A stretch of 64,000 nucleotides of DNA. Origin: Pseudomonas viridiflava. Its GTDB lineage: Bacteria; Pseudomonadota; Gammaproteobacteria; Pseudomonadales; Pseudomonadaceae. The notes below the pieces were generated by a model that had not been told where the DNA came from, ran no database searches, and saw only the letters and a program-made list of their open reading frames with translations. How positions within the stretch are numbered: the stretch's first letter is position 1; every line of letters begins with the position of its first letter. The DNA lies in the NCBI RefSeq assembly GCF_900601905.1, contig NZ_UWFA01000383.1, forward strand, positions 248,001 through 312,000. Reading direction: 5' to 3'. A program made the position numbers and the translations under genes. Shown here piece by piece: positions 1 to 10,251 of this stretch.

Positions 1-2
1 AG

Positions 3-464
3 CAGTTGCTGGTGGTCGGCGGGCATCAGCGTAGCAAGGACGACGACCTGCCGGTCGACGACCCGGCCTACGTCGAGAAGCGAGCGTCATCCAATGTCGA
101 CAGCCGCGTGGACATCATGGCCGCCGCCTGCACCCGCGCCTCGACGCTGGTGGCGGGCGAGCAGGGCGCGGTGCATTGCGGCACGTCCTACGCGACGCCG
201 ATGGTCAGCGGAATTGTCGCAGCCATGCTGTCGATCAACCCGCAGCTGACTCCTGAGCAACTGCGCATGCTGTTGCGCCGCAGCGCGATGCCCATCGGTG
301 GCAATTTCGATTTCGAGCCGATGGACGCCGACGACCTGACCGCACCGATTTTGCCTTCGGAGCGCAATTATCAGCTGGACGACAAGAACATCGGCCGCTC
401 GGCGCGCCTGGACATGCAAAAGGCTCTGGACCTGGCGGTGCAAAGCCTCAAACGTGAGCGTTGA
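3..464 (+). CDS. Subtilisin-like (S8) serine protease, C-terminal part
   Basis: The reading frame is open from the window edge, so the N-terminus with the catalytic Asp and His lies outside. The visible 153 residues carry the S8 active-site serine motif CGTSYATPMVSG, about 58 residues from the edge, followed by the helix that usually follows it (IVAAMLSINPQLTPEQLRMLL). The last 70 residues look like a family-specific tail. Peptidase class is inferred from this motif alone; substrate and location cannot be judged because any signal peptide is missing. A REP pair follows the stop codon. Confidence 0.8.
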   Translation, partial: QLLVVGGHQRSKDDDLPVDDPAYVEKRASSNVDSRVDIMAAACTRASTLVAGEQGAVHCGTSYATPMVSGIVAAMLSINPQLTPEQLRMLLRRSAMPIGGNFDFEPMDADDLTAPILPSERNYQLDDKNIGRSARLDMQKALDLAVQSLKRER

Positions 465-472
465 GCATCGAC

Positions 473-568
473 GACGTGGGACCGGCTTCAGCCTGGAAGA
501 CGCCAGTACAGCCGCGCGATGTGTAGCGTGTGAAATGCTGCCTTCCCGGCTGACGCCGGTCCCACGTC
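473..568. repeat. REPIN, GTGGGACCGGCTT family
   Basis: Two inverted REP arms (GACGTGGGACCGGC at the left, GCCGGTCCCACGTC at the right) about 70 bases apart. It fills the space between the protease gene and the convergent nicotinamidase gene and could act as a bidirectional transcript end. Confidence 0.8.
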
Positions 569-627
569 CGCTTGCGAGCAGACATGGAATCTTCCACGGG
601 TAAACAGCACCGCCGTCGCCGGTGCTG

Positions 628-1263
628 TCATCCGTTCAGCAATTCGCTGCTCTGGATGCGGTTTACACCGGCTGTTTGCAGGTCCCGCCAGGCCTTGTCC
701 AGCGTGCCGTTCATGTCGATGGCGCGGCAGGCGTCCTCAATGACATAGGTGGTGAAGCCTGCGGCCCTGGCATCCAGCGCCGACCAGGCTACGCAGAAAT
801 CCAGTGCCAGGCCGACCACAAAGACCTTTTCTACACCGCGTTCCTTCAAGTAGCTGGCCAGGCCGGTGGGCGTCAGGCGGTCGGCTTCGAGAAAGGCCGA
901 GTAGCTGTCGATGTGCCAATTGCAGCCTTTGCGCAGGATCAACTGCGCGTGGGGCAGGTCCAGTTCGGCATGCAACTGCGCGCCATGGCTGCCCTGGATG
1001 CAGTGATCCGGCCACAGCGTCTGCGGGCCGTAAGGCAGGCTGGTGACTTCGAACGGCACGCGTGCGCTGTGGCTGGACGCAAACGAAATATGCCCCGCCG
1101 GATGCCAGTCCTGAGTGATCACCACCCCCCGGAACTGTTGCCCGAGGCGATTGATCAACGGCACCAGCGCATCGCCTTGCGCCACTGCCAGTGCGCCGCC
1201 AGGCATGAAATCGTATTGCATGTCGATGACCAGCAGGACGCTGTCGAGGTCGAATGGGGGCAT
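628..1263 (-). CDS. pncA: Nicotinamidase / isochorismatase-family hydrolase
   Basis: Cytoplasmic cysteine hydrolase of 211 aa, the usual PncA length; nicotinamidase converts nicotinamide to nicotinate for NAD salvage. Seen: LLVIDMQYDFMPGG (catalytic Asp, D14), the metal-site stretch TQDWHPAGH, RKGCNWHIDSYSAF with the catalytic Lys, and GLALDFCVAWSALDA with the nucleophilic Cys. The ATG at 1263 is chosen because GGGAG sits just upstream; a longer open frame to 1344 runs into REP sequence and is discounted. A monocistronic unit lying between two REP pairs. Another isochorismatase-type amidase is possible, but the motif set fits nicotinamidase well. Confidence 0.85.
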   Translation of the reverse strand: MPPFDLDSVLLVIDMQYDFMPGGALAVAQGDALVPLINRLGQQFRGVVITQDWHPAGHISFASSHSARVPFEVTSLPYGPQTLWPDHCIQGSHGAQLHAELDLPHAQLILRKGCNWHIDSYSAFLEADRLTPTGLASYLKERGVEKVFVVGLALDFCVAWSALDARAAGFTTYVIEDACRAIDMNGTLDKAWRDLQTAGVNRIQSSELLNG

Positions 1264-1302
1264 CGTGAAACTCCCGTTTCTGGCGGCTGATGCAAGACCT
1301 TT

Positions 1303-1388
1303 GTGGGAGCGAGCTTGCTCGCGAAGGGGTAGCATCGGCCACATTTTTTTGTCTGAATGATTGCTTTCGCGAGCAAGCTCGCTTTCAC
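1303..1388. repeat. REPIN, GTGGGAGCGAGCTTGCTCGC family
   Basis: Left arm GTGGGAGCGAGCTTGCTCGC and right arm GCGAGCAAGCTCGC, inverted, about 40 bases apart. Lies between the starts of pncA and the 3' end of the next minus-strand gene. Confidence 0.85.
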
Positions 1389-1406
1389 GGATTCGTCATA
1401 TGCTTC

Positions 1407-2363
1407 TCAGCCGAACACCCGAATCGGCGCACCCGCATCCCAGGCCTGAATGTCTTCAATCATCTGGCTGAAAAACGTCCGGTAGTTGTTCTGCGTCACA
1501 TAGCCCACATGCGGCGTGGCGAGCACGTTGTCCAGGCTACGGAACGGATGTTCGGCAGGCAGCGGCTCGATGGCAAACACGTCCAGTGCGGCACCGGCGA
1601 TGCGGCGTTGCTGCAGGGCCTGGATCAGTGCCGCTTCATCGACAATCGGACCGCGAGCGGTATTGATCAGGTACGCGGTCGGCTTCATCCAGGCCAGCGC
1701 CTGCTGGTCGACCAGCCCACGACTGCGGTCGCTGAGCACCAGATGGATCGACAGAGTATCCGCCTGCTCGAACAGCTCCTGCTTGCTGACGTACGTCACG
1801 CCGGACTCGGCGGCAGCTTGCGGGGTGAGGTTTTCGCTCCAGGCGATAACCTTCATGCCAAATGCCAGACCGTAGCGGGCGATCCATTTACCGATGCTGC
1901 CCAGACCCAGGATGCCCAGGGTCTTGCCGTGCAGATCGCCGCCCAGGCCGATTTGCCATTGGCCCCCGCGCAATGAATGGGCTTCGCCCACCAGATTGCG
2001 GGTCAGGCCCATGATCAACGCCCAGGTCAATTCGGGCGCGGCGTGCTTGTAGCTCTCGGTGCCGCAGACTTGAATGCCCAGCCGTGCAGCGGCCTTCACA
2101 TCAATCGCCGCGTTGCGCATGCCGCCGGTGACCAGCAACTTGAGGTGCGGCAGTTGGCTGAGCAGCGCCTCATCAAAGGTTGTTCGCTCGCGCATGACGC
2201 AGATCACGTCATAGCCCTGCAAGCGCGCGGCCAGGGTGTCGGTGTCGGCGGGGTATTCGTGCAGAAAGCTGACCTGGCCAATGCCATCGAGCACGGACCA
2301 GTCCACTACTGTGCTGGCGACGGATTGCCAGTCATCAAGCACTGCGATTTGCGTTTGCGTCAT
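1407..2363 (-). CDS. D-2-hydroxyacid dehydrogenase
   Basis: A 318-aa NAD(P)-dependent 2-hydroxyacid dehydrogenase of the D-isomer family, reducing a 2-keto acid to a D-2-hydroxy acid or the reverse. Visible: the Rossmann motif TLGILGLGSIGKWIA, the arginine-containing stretch NTARGPIVDEAALI, DVFAIEPLP (the conserved Glu), and ATPHVGYVTQNNY with the catalytic His. The start is the ATG at 2363 (MTQTQIAVLDD); the open frame continues upstream to 2972, but that part is the shadow of the neighbouring DUF1345 gene. The substrate (glyoxylate, hydroxypyruvate or a sugar acid) is not decided by the sequence. Spaced 65 bases after the DUF1345 gene on the same strand, so possibly co-transcribed. Confidence 0.88.
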   Translation of the reverse strand: MTQTQIAVLDDWQSVASTVVDWSVLDGIGQVSFLHEYPADTDTLAARLQGYDVICVMRERTTFDEALLSQLPHLKLLVTGGMRNAAIDVKAAARLGIQVCGTESYKHAAPELTWALIMGLTRNLVGEAHSLRGGQWQIGLGGDLHGKTLGILGLGSIGKWIARYGLAFGMKVIAWSENLTPQAAAESGVTYVSKQELFEQADTLSIHLVLSDRSRGLVDQQALAWMKPTAYLINTARGPIVDEAALIQALQQRRIAGAALDVFAIEPLPAEHPFRSLDNVLATPHVGYVTQNNYRTFFSQMIEDIQAWDAGAPIRVFG

Positions 2364-2428
2364 GTCGGATTCGCCTTTTGAAGCGCTTTTATAGGGGGTG
2401 TGACGCAACCTTAGCGCCAGATTGCCCG

Positions 2429-3082
2429 CTAGCCAAACAGCCCTGCGGCAATATTGATCGAGAAACCCAGGATCGCGGTGTTGAAAACGAAACCGATCAG
2501 GCTCTGCGCCAGGACGATTTTGCGCAGGCCAGGCGTGGCAACACCGACGTCGGAGGTCTGCACGGCCACACTCACAGTGAACGAAAAGTACAGAAAGTCC
2601 CAATAGTCCGGGTGTCGTTGGCCATCGGCAAAGCGCAGTGCCGGTTCCTTGCCTTTCCAGGTGTAAAACAGGCGGGCGTAATGCAGGCTGAAGATCACCC
2701 CGGTCACCAGCCATGAGCCAACGATGGTCAGCCCGGTAAAAGCGTAATGCAGCGCCCGGTCGTCGTGGGTCATCGCCTTGCTGCCCGCCAGTTCCAGCGT
2801 GATCGCCGCCAGGCTCGCCAGCGCCGCGACGCAGACCGTGAACAGCACCAGGCCGGCGTTTTCGTCTTCGATCATCGAGATCCGCTCGGCGTCGGCGGCA
2901 TTGGTACGAAAGGTGCGCACCAGGATCAACAACAGATAGATCCACACGCCGACGTTCCAGGCGATCAGGCATTTGCTGGTGGCAGAAAAATGCGGGAACA
3001 GGACAGCCGCCGCGATCCCGCTCGCTACGCCCAGTGCGGCAGCGATGCTCAGACGAGGATGGGTATGCGCGATATGGGACAT
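2429..3082 (-). CDS. DUF1345 family membrane protein
   Basis: A 217-aa polytopic inner-membrane protein with about five hydrophobic segments (near residues 14-30, 38-55, 78-98, 113-132 and 190-215). It matches the DUF1345 pattern: a central charged stretch ([15 protein letters not shown]), ALHYAFTG, and the late motif [19 protein letters not shown] typical of this family. Function unknown in the family. The ATG at 3082 begins [12 protein letters not shown]; no strong ribosome binding site is visible, so the start is uncertain and an upstream codon at 3154 remains possible. Confidence 0.8.
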   Translation of the reverse strand: MSHIAHTHPRLSIAAALGVASGIAAAVLFPHFSATSKCLIAWNVGVWIYLLLILVRTFRTNAADAERISMIEDENAGLVLFTVCVAALASLAAITLELAGSKAMTHDDRALHYAFTGLTIVGSWLVTGVIFSLHYARLFYTWKGKEPALRFADGQRHPDYWDFLYFSFTVSVAVQTSDVGVATPGLRKIVLAQSLIGFVFNTAILGFSINIAAGLFG

Positions 3083-3138
3083 GGCAGGGCTTCGTGACGG
3101 GAGATGACGAACCTTATAGCACGCAGGCGAGCCACCAT

Positions 3139-3170
3139 AAAAAACGGCGCGCAAGGGGGTTGCGCGCCGT
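3139..3170 (-). terminator. Rho-independent terminator downstream of gudD
   Basis: A perfect 11-bp stem (ACGGCGCGCAA / TTGCGCGCCGT) with a five-base loop; on the minus strand it is followed by six T residues. It lies between the gudD stop and the DUF1345 start, so it separates the two transcripts. Confidence 0.85.
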
Positions 3171-3213
3171 CTGCCAGCTTGGCAAATCTTCAGATGTAGT
3201 TCACGCGTACAGG

Positions 3214-3305
3214 CGTGGGACCGGCTTTAGCCGGGAAGAGGTAGCAACGCTCTCTGCACATGGCTCGTCAGAAATGCCGCCTTCCCGGCTAAAACCGGCC
3301 TCACG
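3214..3305. repeat. REPIN, GTGGGACCGGCTT family
   Basis: Inverted arms GTGGGACCGGCTTTAGCCGG and CCGGCTAAAACCGG about 45 bases apart, located between the gudD stop and its terminator. Confidence 0.8.
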
Positions 3306-3364
3306 ATGCAGGCCGACTGGAGTCTCCCACATCGTTCACTTAGGGTGTTCAACGCCTCGGTACA

Positions 3365-5163
<1,799 letters not shown>

Positions 5164-5877
5164 ATGCAAGACCCCACCCGGCCAGCCCCGAAGCGCAGAC
5201 AACACAACCTGGCCACTGACCTGGTCACAGACCTGAGCCAACGCATCCTGCTGGGCAAGATTGCGGCAGGGCAAAAACTGCCGTCGGAGAATGAAATCGT
5301 TCGCCAGCATGGCGTCAGCCGCACGGTGGTGCGGGAGGCGATTTCCAAGTTGCAGGCCTCGGGGCTGGTGGAAACCCATCATGGGGTGGGCACCTTCGTG
5401 CTCGAACGTGGTAATCAGACTGGCTTGCACCTCAAGGTCGAAACCGCAGCCAGCGTGCGCGACATCATTGAGTTGCGTATGGGCCTGGAGACCCAGGCCG
5501 TGGCGCTGGCTGCGTTACGTCGCACTGACGAACACTTGGCAGCGATGCGTCAGGCGCTGGATGACTATCAGAACCTGCTAGCCACTGAAGACAGCTGCGT
5601 AGAGGCAGACAAGCGTTTCCACCTGCTGATTGCCGAAGCCACCGGCAACTCGTACTTCACCGAAATCATGCAGCACTTGGGCAGCGCGGTGATTCCCCGC
5701 AGCCGGATCAATGCCAGCGAGCGTGCGGGTGCCAACCTTGCGCGCCATGGTTACCTGGCCAATCTGGAACATGAGGCGCTGCTCGCCGCCATCCGCCGCC
5801 AGGACCCCGACGCCGCCCGTGCCGCCATGTGGACGCATCTGAGCAACAGCCGCGAGCGATTGGCGCCGGTGGAGTGA
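5164..5877 (+). CDS. FadR-subfamily GntR transcriptional regulator
   Basis: A 237-aa regulator: an N-terminal winged helix (about residues 15-80, with GQKLPSENEIVRQHGVSRTVVR and the wing GLVETHHGVGTFV) and a C-terminal all-helical FCD ligand domain (about 95-225) with the metal-site pattern D..FH (EADKRFHLLIAEATGN) and later His residues (LEHEALLAAI). The ATG at 5164 follows AGGACA; the frame is open further upstream only through weak codons. Divergent to gudD, so most likely a sugar-acid-responsive repressor of gudD and of itself; this is inferred from position. A REP pair follows its stop. Confidence 0.88.
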   Translation: MQDPTRPAPKRRQHNLATDLVTDLSQRILLGKIAAGQKLPSENEIVRQHGVSRTVVREAISKLQASGLVETHHGVGTFVLERGNQTGLHLKVETAASVRDIIELRMGLETQAVALAALRRTDEHLAAMRQALDDYQNLLATEDSCVEADKRFHLLIAEATGNSYFTEIMQHLGSAVIPRSRINASERAGANLARHGYLANLEHEALLAAIRRQDPDAARAAMWTHLSNSRERLAPVE

Positions 5878-5897
5878 AGGTCCGGATTCGTGTATCT

Positions 5898-5984
5898 GTG
5901 GGACCGGCTTAGCCGGGAAGGCGTAATTGCTGCGACATCTATGCAGTCGATTTGCCGACCTGTTCACGGCTAAAGCCGATCCCC
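5898..5984. repeat. REPIN, GTGGGACCGGCTT family
   Basis: Degenerate inverted pair, GTGGGACCGGCTTAGCCGGG at left and CGGCTAAAGCCGATCCCCC at right, between two convergent genes. Confidence 0.7.
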
Positions 5985-5997
5985 CAAATCCGACACC

Positions 5998-7176
5998 TCA
6001 CCTGGCGACTGACGGATCATCAAGCCCCGCATCCTCCAGCACCTCCATCATCACCGCCGACTGCCACTCGAAATAAGGGTTGAAGGTCAGGCGGGCGTGG
6101 ATTTTGCCTGCCTCGCGGTGACCCCAGTCCGAATACCAGACCGATTCGCCCGCCAGGCAGCGCTGCATGTCCGGGGTTTCCTGGCCGTTCCAGCAGATGC
6201 GTTGCTGGCCGTCGACGCCATAGAGCGGATTATCCGGAGAAAACAGCAGCCCCATGTGTGAGAACTGACTGATCCGGTACTCAGGCAGGTAATCCTTGCG
6301 AACCAGTACGCGCGGGGTCTTCGCGGCGTCGGCGGGGCTGTCGCCGTACCAGATCAGGCGGCTTGCGGGGTGGGTAAAGCGCTGGTTGAAGTTGTCCAGC
6401 ACATAGCCGGTGTCCAGCACCGAGTCGTGTTGGGTTATGGCCACGAAGACCGGCTTGTCGTAGTTGCGCTGCCCCAGGCGTTTCTGCGCCAGCACGCTGC
6501 TGCGATAGAACTGCGCGAACCCGTTGGTGGGCACGTTCAGATAACGCAGCGGAGTCTGCAGCGGACGCAGCGGGTCGTTCGGGCTGGCCAGCCATGGGCG
6601 TGCCCACGAAATCCATTGCGTCAGCCAGGCATAGGCGCTGTCCGAGCGAAACGCTGGTGAGAACAGCACCAGCCCGGCAATCTCATCGTGGTCATAGGCG
6701 TAATCCAGCACCAGGTTCGCGCCGGTGGAAAAACCGCCCAGGTACACCTTGGGCACTTCCCGGCTCAAAGTCTGCGCCTGCTCGCGGACCACGTTCTGCC
6801 ATTGCTTGAGGGTGACGTCGAGCATGTCCGAGGGCTGCGTGCCATGCCCTGGCAACAGCACCGTGCGCACCAGAAAGCCCCGAGCGGCCAGTCTGGCGCC
6901 AACATCATGAAACGACCAGGGTGAATCCCCCAGGCCATGCACCAGAAGAATCCCGCTTTTGGGCTGACCCACCGGACGCCATTCCTGTGGCCCATTCCAC
7001 TGCAGTTCAGCAGTATGATCGGCGGTCTGAAAACTGCGCCGTTGCTCAAGTGTCTTCAGGGTCTGCTGACGATAGTCGGCAAAGCTGGGCGATGGCTTGT
7101 CGGCACTGGCCAGCAAGCTGCAGGACTGGAGCATCAACAAGGCAGGGAACAGGCAAAGGATTCTGGGTCTGGCCAA
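5998..7176 (-). CDS. Alpha/beta-hydrolase lipoprotein
   Basis: A 392-aa predicted lipoprotein with an alpha/beta-hydrolase fold. The N-terminus has a short hydrophobic segment ending in the lipobox LQSC (Cys19), so it should be lipid-anchored in the envelope. Catalytic features: oxyanion region LLVHGLGDSPWSF (residues about 78-90), nucleophile elbow GFSTGAN, a likely acid in ITQHDSVLD, and a histidine in SQFSHMG. The start is TTG at 7176, chosen because it alone gives the signal peptide and has GAAGAGAA upstream. Substrate (ester or lipid) unknown. Single gene, convergent with the GntR gene. Confidence 0.82.
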   Translation of the reverse strand: MARPRILCLFPALLMLQSCSLLASADKPSPSFADYRQQTLKTLEQRRSFQTADHTAELQWNGPQEWRPVGQPKSGILLVHGLGDSPWSFHDVGARLAARGFLVRTVLLPGHGTQPSDMLDVTLKQWQNVVREQAQTLSREVPKVYLGGFSTGANLVLDYAYDHDEIAGLVLFSPAFRSDSAYAWLTQWISWARPWLASPNDPLRPLQTPLRYLNVPTNGFAQFYRSSVLAQKRLGQRNYDKPVFVAITQHDSVLDTGYVLDNFNQRFTHPASRLIWYGDSPADAAKTPRVLVRKDYLPEYRISQFSHMGLLFSPDNPLYGVDGQQRICWNGQETPDMQRCLAGESVWYSDWGHREAGKIHARLTFNPYFEWQSAVMMEVLEDAGLDDPSVAR

Positions 7177-7399
7177 GAGCGATTCTCTTCAGGAGGGGAT
7201 GTTTCGCGATACATGCAACGGCTTAAAGAACGCAAGCACTGTGCCATGGAGGAGGTTGTCACGGCCAGCGTCCAACCAAGCGAAATGTTTCGGGAAGAAA
7301 ATTCTCAGCCGACAAGGTCGATGTTGTGAGGCAGGCCCGGTTCGCATAACCTCTTGACCGCACAAGTAATCGTCTGCACCGACCTTTCAGGAGCGCACC

Positions 7400-7777
7400 A
7401 TGATCGATCACCTTGACCACCTGGTTCTCACCGCCACAGACGCCGACGCCACCCAGGATTTCTATGTCCGTGTGCTAGGCATGCAACTGGAGACCTTCGG
7501 TTCCGGGCGCATGGCTTTCAGGTTTGGCGCGCAGAAGATCAACCTGCATATTCGGGGTGCGGAGTTCGAGCCCAAGGCGCATTTGCCAGTGCCCGGCGCG
7601 CTGGACTTGTGCTTCATGGCCTCTATTGCGCTGGAACAGGTGATTGAGCACTTGCAGGCCTGCAACTGGCCGATAGTCGAAGGGCCGGTATTACGCACCG
7701 GGGCAACCGGGCCGATTCGCTCAGTCTATGTGCGCGACCCGGATCTGAATCTGATCGAGATTTCTGAAATGGTGTGA
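7400..7777 (+). CDS. VOC (glyoxalase/bleomycin resistance) family protein
   Basis: A 125-aa single-module vicinal-oxygen-chelate protein. It has the two beta-alpha-beta-beta-beta repeats expected: MIDHLDHLVLTATD..FYVRVLGM at the start (metal His7) and RSVYVRDPDLNLIEISE at the end (metal Glu near 122). AGGAGCGCACC precedes the ATG. Such short VOC proteins include virulence-protein/dioxygenase-like members; the substrate cannot be told from sequence. Monocistronic. Confidence 0.85.
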   Translation: MIDHLDHLVLTATDADATQDFYVRVLGMQLETFGSGRMAFRFGAQKINLHIRGAEFEPKAHLPVPGALDLCFMASIALEQVIEHLQACNWPIVEGPVLRTGATGPIRSVYVRDPDLNLIEISEMV

Positions 7778-7803
7778 TGGGCTGGCGTACGCTCAACCCT
7801 TCA

Positions 7804-8286
7804 TCAGCGCACCAATCCCAATCGTTCATGCCACTGCGCAATGGACTCCTGCGGGTAACCCTCGAACTCTTTGTCGTCCTCTCTCACACTCACTTCCACC
7901 CACGACGCCTTGGAATCCAGCAGCAGGTGGGTGTGTTCCGGTGGAGTGGGCAACGGGGTGTCGATGGCCGAGGCGAAGGGGTGGATCAGCTCGGGCCACT
8001 CCGGGCTGAATAGCCACAAGCCACTGCCACACAACTTGCAGAAGTGCCGCTCGGCGCTACTGGTGCGCACGTGATGGTCTTCACGAATTTTTGCGTGGTA
8101 GATCGCGATGTTCTCGCGGCCTTTGACGTTGAGGCTCCTGGCGTCGCCGCCCAGGTTAATCGAGTAGCCGCCACCGCCCTGGGTCTTGCGACAGATTGAG
8201 CAATAGCAGCGTTGATAAGGGTACGGATGCGCGCTGTTGAGGCTGAACTCGACCTCGCCGCAATGGCATGAGCCTTCCAGATGCAT
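7804..8286 (-). CDS. GFA-family (glutathione-dependent formaldehyde-activating-like) zinc protein
   Basis: A 160-aa CENP-V/GFA fold protein. Zinc-binding cysteines are in the canonical places: GSCHCGEVEF (residues 6-15), CYCSICRKTQGG (about 27-38) and FCKLCGSGLW (about 82-91). The ATG at 8286 has a strong GGGAGG ribosome binding site. Despite the family name, most members do not act on formaldehyde adducts and their function is unknown. Convergent with the VOC gene. Confidence 0.85.
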   Translation of the reverse strand: MHLEGSCHCGEVEFSLNSAHPYPYQRCYCSICRKTQGGGGYSINLGGDARSLNVKGRENIAIYHAKIREDHHVRTSSAERHFCKLCGSGLWLFSPEWPELIHPFASAIDTPLPTPPEHTHLLLDSKASWVEVSVREDDKEFEGYPQESIAQWHERLGLVR

Positions 8287-8534
8287 GGCTGACCTCCCTT
8301 GATTTAGCCGAAATGACACGCAGGTAGTTGCGTTTCTCAAGTTCTAGACAAGCAGATCGCGCAGTTGAGCCCTGGCATTCGTCGGACGCATTCCCAAGCA
8401 TCAGGAAATGACTGGAAATAATTGGCCGCTTTGACGCTCGTGACCTCAAGAAGGGCAGATCGCAGTCGATAGACGTAAGGTTGTCCTACAACTTACTGCT
8501 CACCCCTTTCTGCCCAATAAAAAAGAGCTTGCGC

Positions 8535-10160
8535 ATGAACCTACGCAATTTGACCATCGCCCGGCGTGCCGGTCTTGGCTTTACGCTGATTTCCCTTCTG
8601 GTCGCTGTGCTGGGCTGGTTCGCCCTGACGCAGATGTCGGCGATTCGCGAAAGCGAGGTGGCGGTCGAAACCAACTGGATGCCGAGCATGCGGGTGGTCA
8701 ATGACATCCGTGAAAACATGCTGCGCATCCGCACTATTTCCCTGCGTATGGCGCTTGATCCGGACCCGAAGAACATTGCGACCTATCGCAGCCAGTTGGA
8801 CGTGCGTAACGCGGACCTGAACAAGAAGCTCGATGTTTTCTCGTCCTTCGTCGATACCCCTGAAGAAAAGGTCCTCGATGATCAGTTTCGCGTGACCCTT
8901 GGCCAGTATCAGAAAGCCCTGGATCAATCTTTTGTGATTGCCGCGCAAAACGATCGCGCAGCGTTGAACAAGTTGCTGCTGGTGGACATGAAAACCATCG
9001 TTGACGGCTCCGGCAAGCAGTTGGCAGATCTGGGCGAGTTCTATGTCCAGCGCGTGGACGCCGAAGGCAAGGCAGCTGAGGCGCAATATGAGCAGTCACG
9101 CAACATCGTCTTCATCTTCGTGATCATCGCCGGTCTGGGCACTGTTGGCCTGGCGTTGCTGTTGACCCGCAGTATCGTGCGGCCGCTGGAAGTCGCTGTC
9201 ACCGCAGCCGAGCACGTCGCCAATGGTGATCTGACCCAAAAGATCGGCGTCGACGGCAGTGATGAAGTCACCCGTTTGCTGGTTGCGCTGGACAAGATGC
9301 AGGGTAATCTTCGCTCCGCCATGCAGCACATTGGCAGCTCCGCGACCCAGCTGGCTTCTGCCGCCACGGAGCTCAATTCGGTTACCGAAGACAGCTATCG
9401 CGGGCTGCATCAACAGAATGCCGAGATCGACCAGGCGGCCACCGCCATCAACGAAATGACCTCGGCGGTCGAGGAAGTCGCGCGCAATGCGGTGTCCACC
9501 TCCGATGCCTCTAACCACTCCAATCGCTCCGCCCAGGCTGGCCAGGCCCGGGTTGTCGAGACGGTGCAGTCGATCCAGACCCTGACCACCAATGTTCAAG
9601 CCACCTCGGCACTGGTACAGAATCTGGCGGATCAATCCCAGGACATCGGCAAGGTGCTGGATGTGATTCGCTCGATTGCCGAACAGACCAACCTGTTGGC
9701 CCTCAACGCGGCGATCGAAGCGGCACGGGCAGGGGAGTCGGGCCGCGGTTTCGCCGTGGTGGCCGACGAAGTGCGGGCGCTGGCGCATCGCACGCAGCAG
9801 TCGACTCTGGAAATCGACAAGATGGTCAGCGCCATGCGCAGCGGCTCTGCCGAGGCCCTGGAGTCCATGCAGACCAGCAGCGCCAGGGCCAACGAAACCC
9901 TGACTCTGGCCCAAGGCGCCGGGGCATCACTGACCGACATCACCTCGTCGATCAATCAGATCTCCGAGCGTAACCTGGTGATTGCCAGCGCCGCCGAGGA
10001 ACAGGCTCAAGTGGCGCGGGAGGTGGATCGCAATATCGTCAATATTCGTGACCTGTCGATGCAGTCGACCCAGGGCGCCAACCAGATCAGCGCGTCGAGC
10101 AACGAGCTGTCGCGTCTGGCGGGTGACCTGAATCAGGTGGTGGCGCGCTTCAAGGTCTGA
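8535..10160 (+). CDS. Methyl-accepting chemotaxis protein (4HB type)
   Basis: A 541-aa chemoreceptor. A transmembrane helix lies at about residues 11-31, then a periplasmic four-helix-bundle ligand domain (about 35-190), a second transmembrane helix (about 192-212), a HAMP domain (213-265, starting [11 protein letters not shown]) and a cytoplasmic signalling domain. The conserved hairpin tip [19 protein letters not shown] is at about residues 383-401. The C-terminus (VVARFKV) has no CheR-docking pentapeptide. The ATG at 8535 follows AAAAGAG; the 18 codons upstream in frame are unlikely. Ligand unknown. No chemotaxis genes nearby, so a dispersed receptor. Confidence 0.93.
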   Translation: MNLRNLTIARRAGLGFTLISLLVAVLGWFALTQMSAIRESEVAVETNWMPSMRVVNDIRENMLRIRTISLRMALDPDPKNIATYRSQLDVRNADLNKKLDVFSSFVDTPEEKVLDDQFRVTLGQYQKALDQSFVIAAQNDRAALNKLLLVDMKTIVDGSGKQLADLGEFYVQRVDAEGKAAEAQYEQSRNIVFIFVIIAGLGTVGLALLLTRSIVRPLEVAVTAAEHVANGDLTQKIGVDGSDEVTRLLVALDKMQGNLRSAMQHIGSSATQLASAATELNSVTEDSYRGLHQQNAEIDQAATAINEMTSAVEEVARNAVSTSDASNHSNRSAQAGQARVVETVQSIQTLTTNVQATSALVQNLADQSQDIGKVLDVIRSIAEQTNLLALNAAIEAARAGESGRGFAVVADEVRALAHRTQQSTLEIDKMVSAMRSGSAEALESMQTSSARANETLTLAQGAGASLTDITSSINQISERNLVIASAAEEQAQVAREVDRNIVNIRDLSMQSTQGANQISASSNELSRLAGDLNQVVARFKV

Positions 10161-10217
10161 TCGTCCAACGCTGTAGCTCGGCGCCCTTGCTGTCGGCAGG
10201 GTGCGCCGGGCATGATT

Positions 10218-10241
10218 CGCCTCTGCTCAATGACAGAGGCG
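10218..10241 (+). promoter_or_regulatory. Stem-loop immediately upstream of the AGE isomerase gene
   Basis: A perfect 8-bp inverted repeat, CGCCTCTG / CAGAGGCG, with an eight-base loop, ending 10 bases before the ATG at 10252. It overlaps the expected ribosome-binding region. It may be a terminator for the preceding chemoreceptor gene (no T-run is seen) or a translational control hairpin. Confidence 0.4.
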
Positions 10242-10251
10242 AGACAGCTTC

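Noticed and set aside
2364..2972. N-terminal extension of the D-2-hydroxyacid dehydrogenase frame
   Set aside because: It overlaps the DUF1345 gene out of frame; the family N-terminus and a normal ATG are at 2363.
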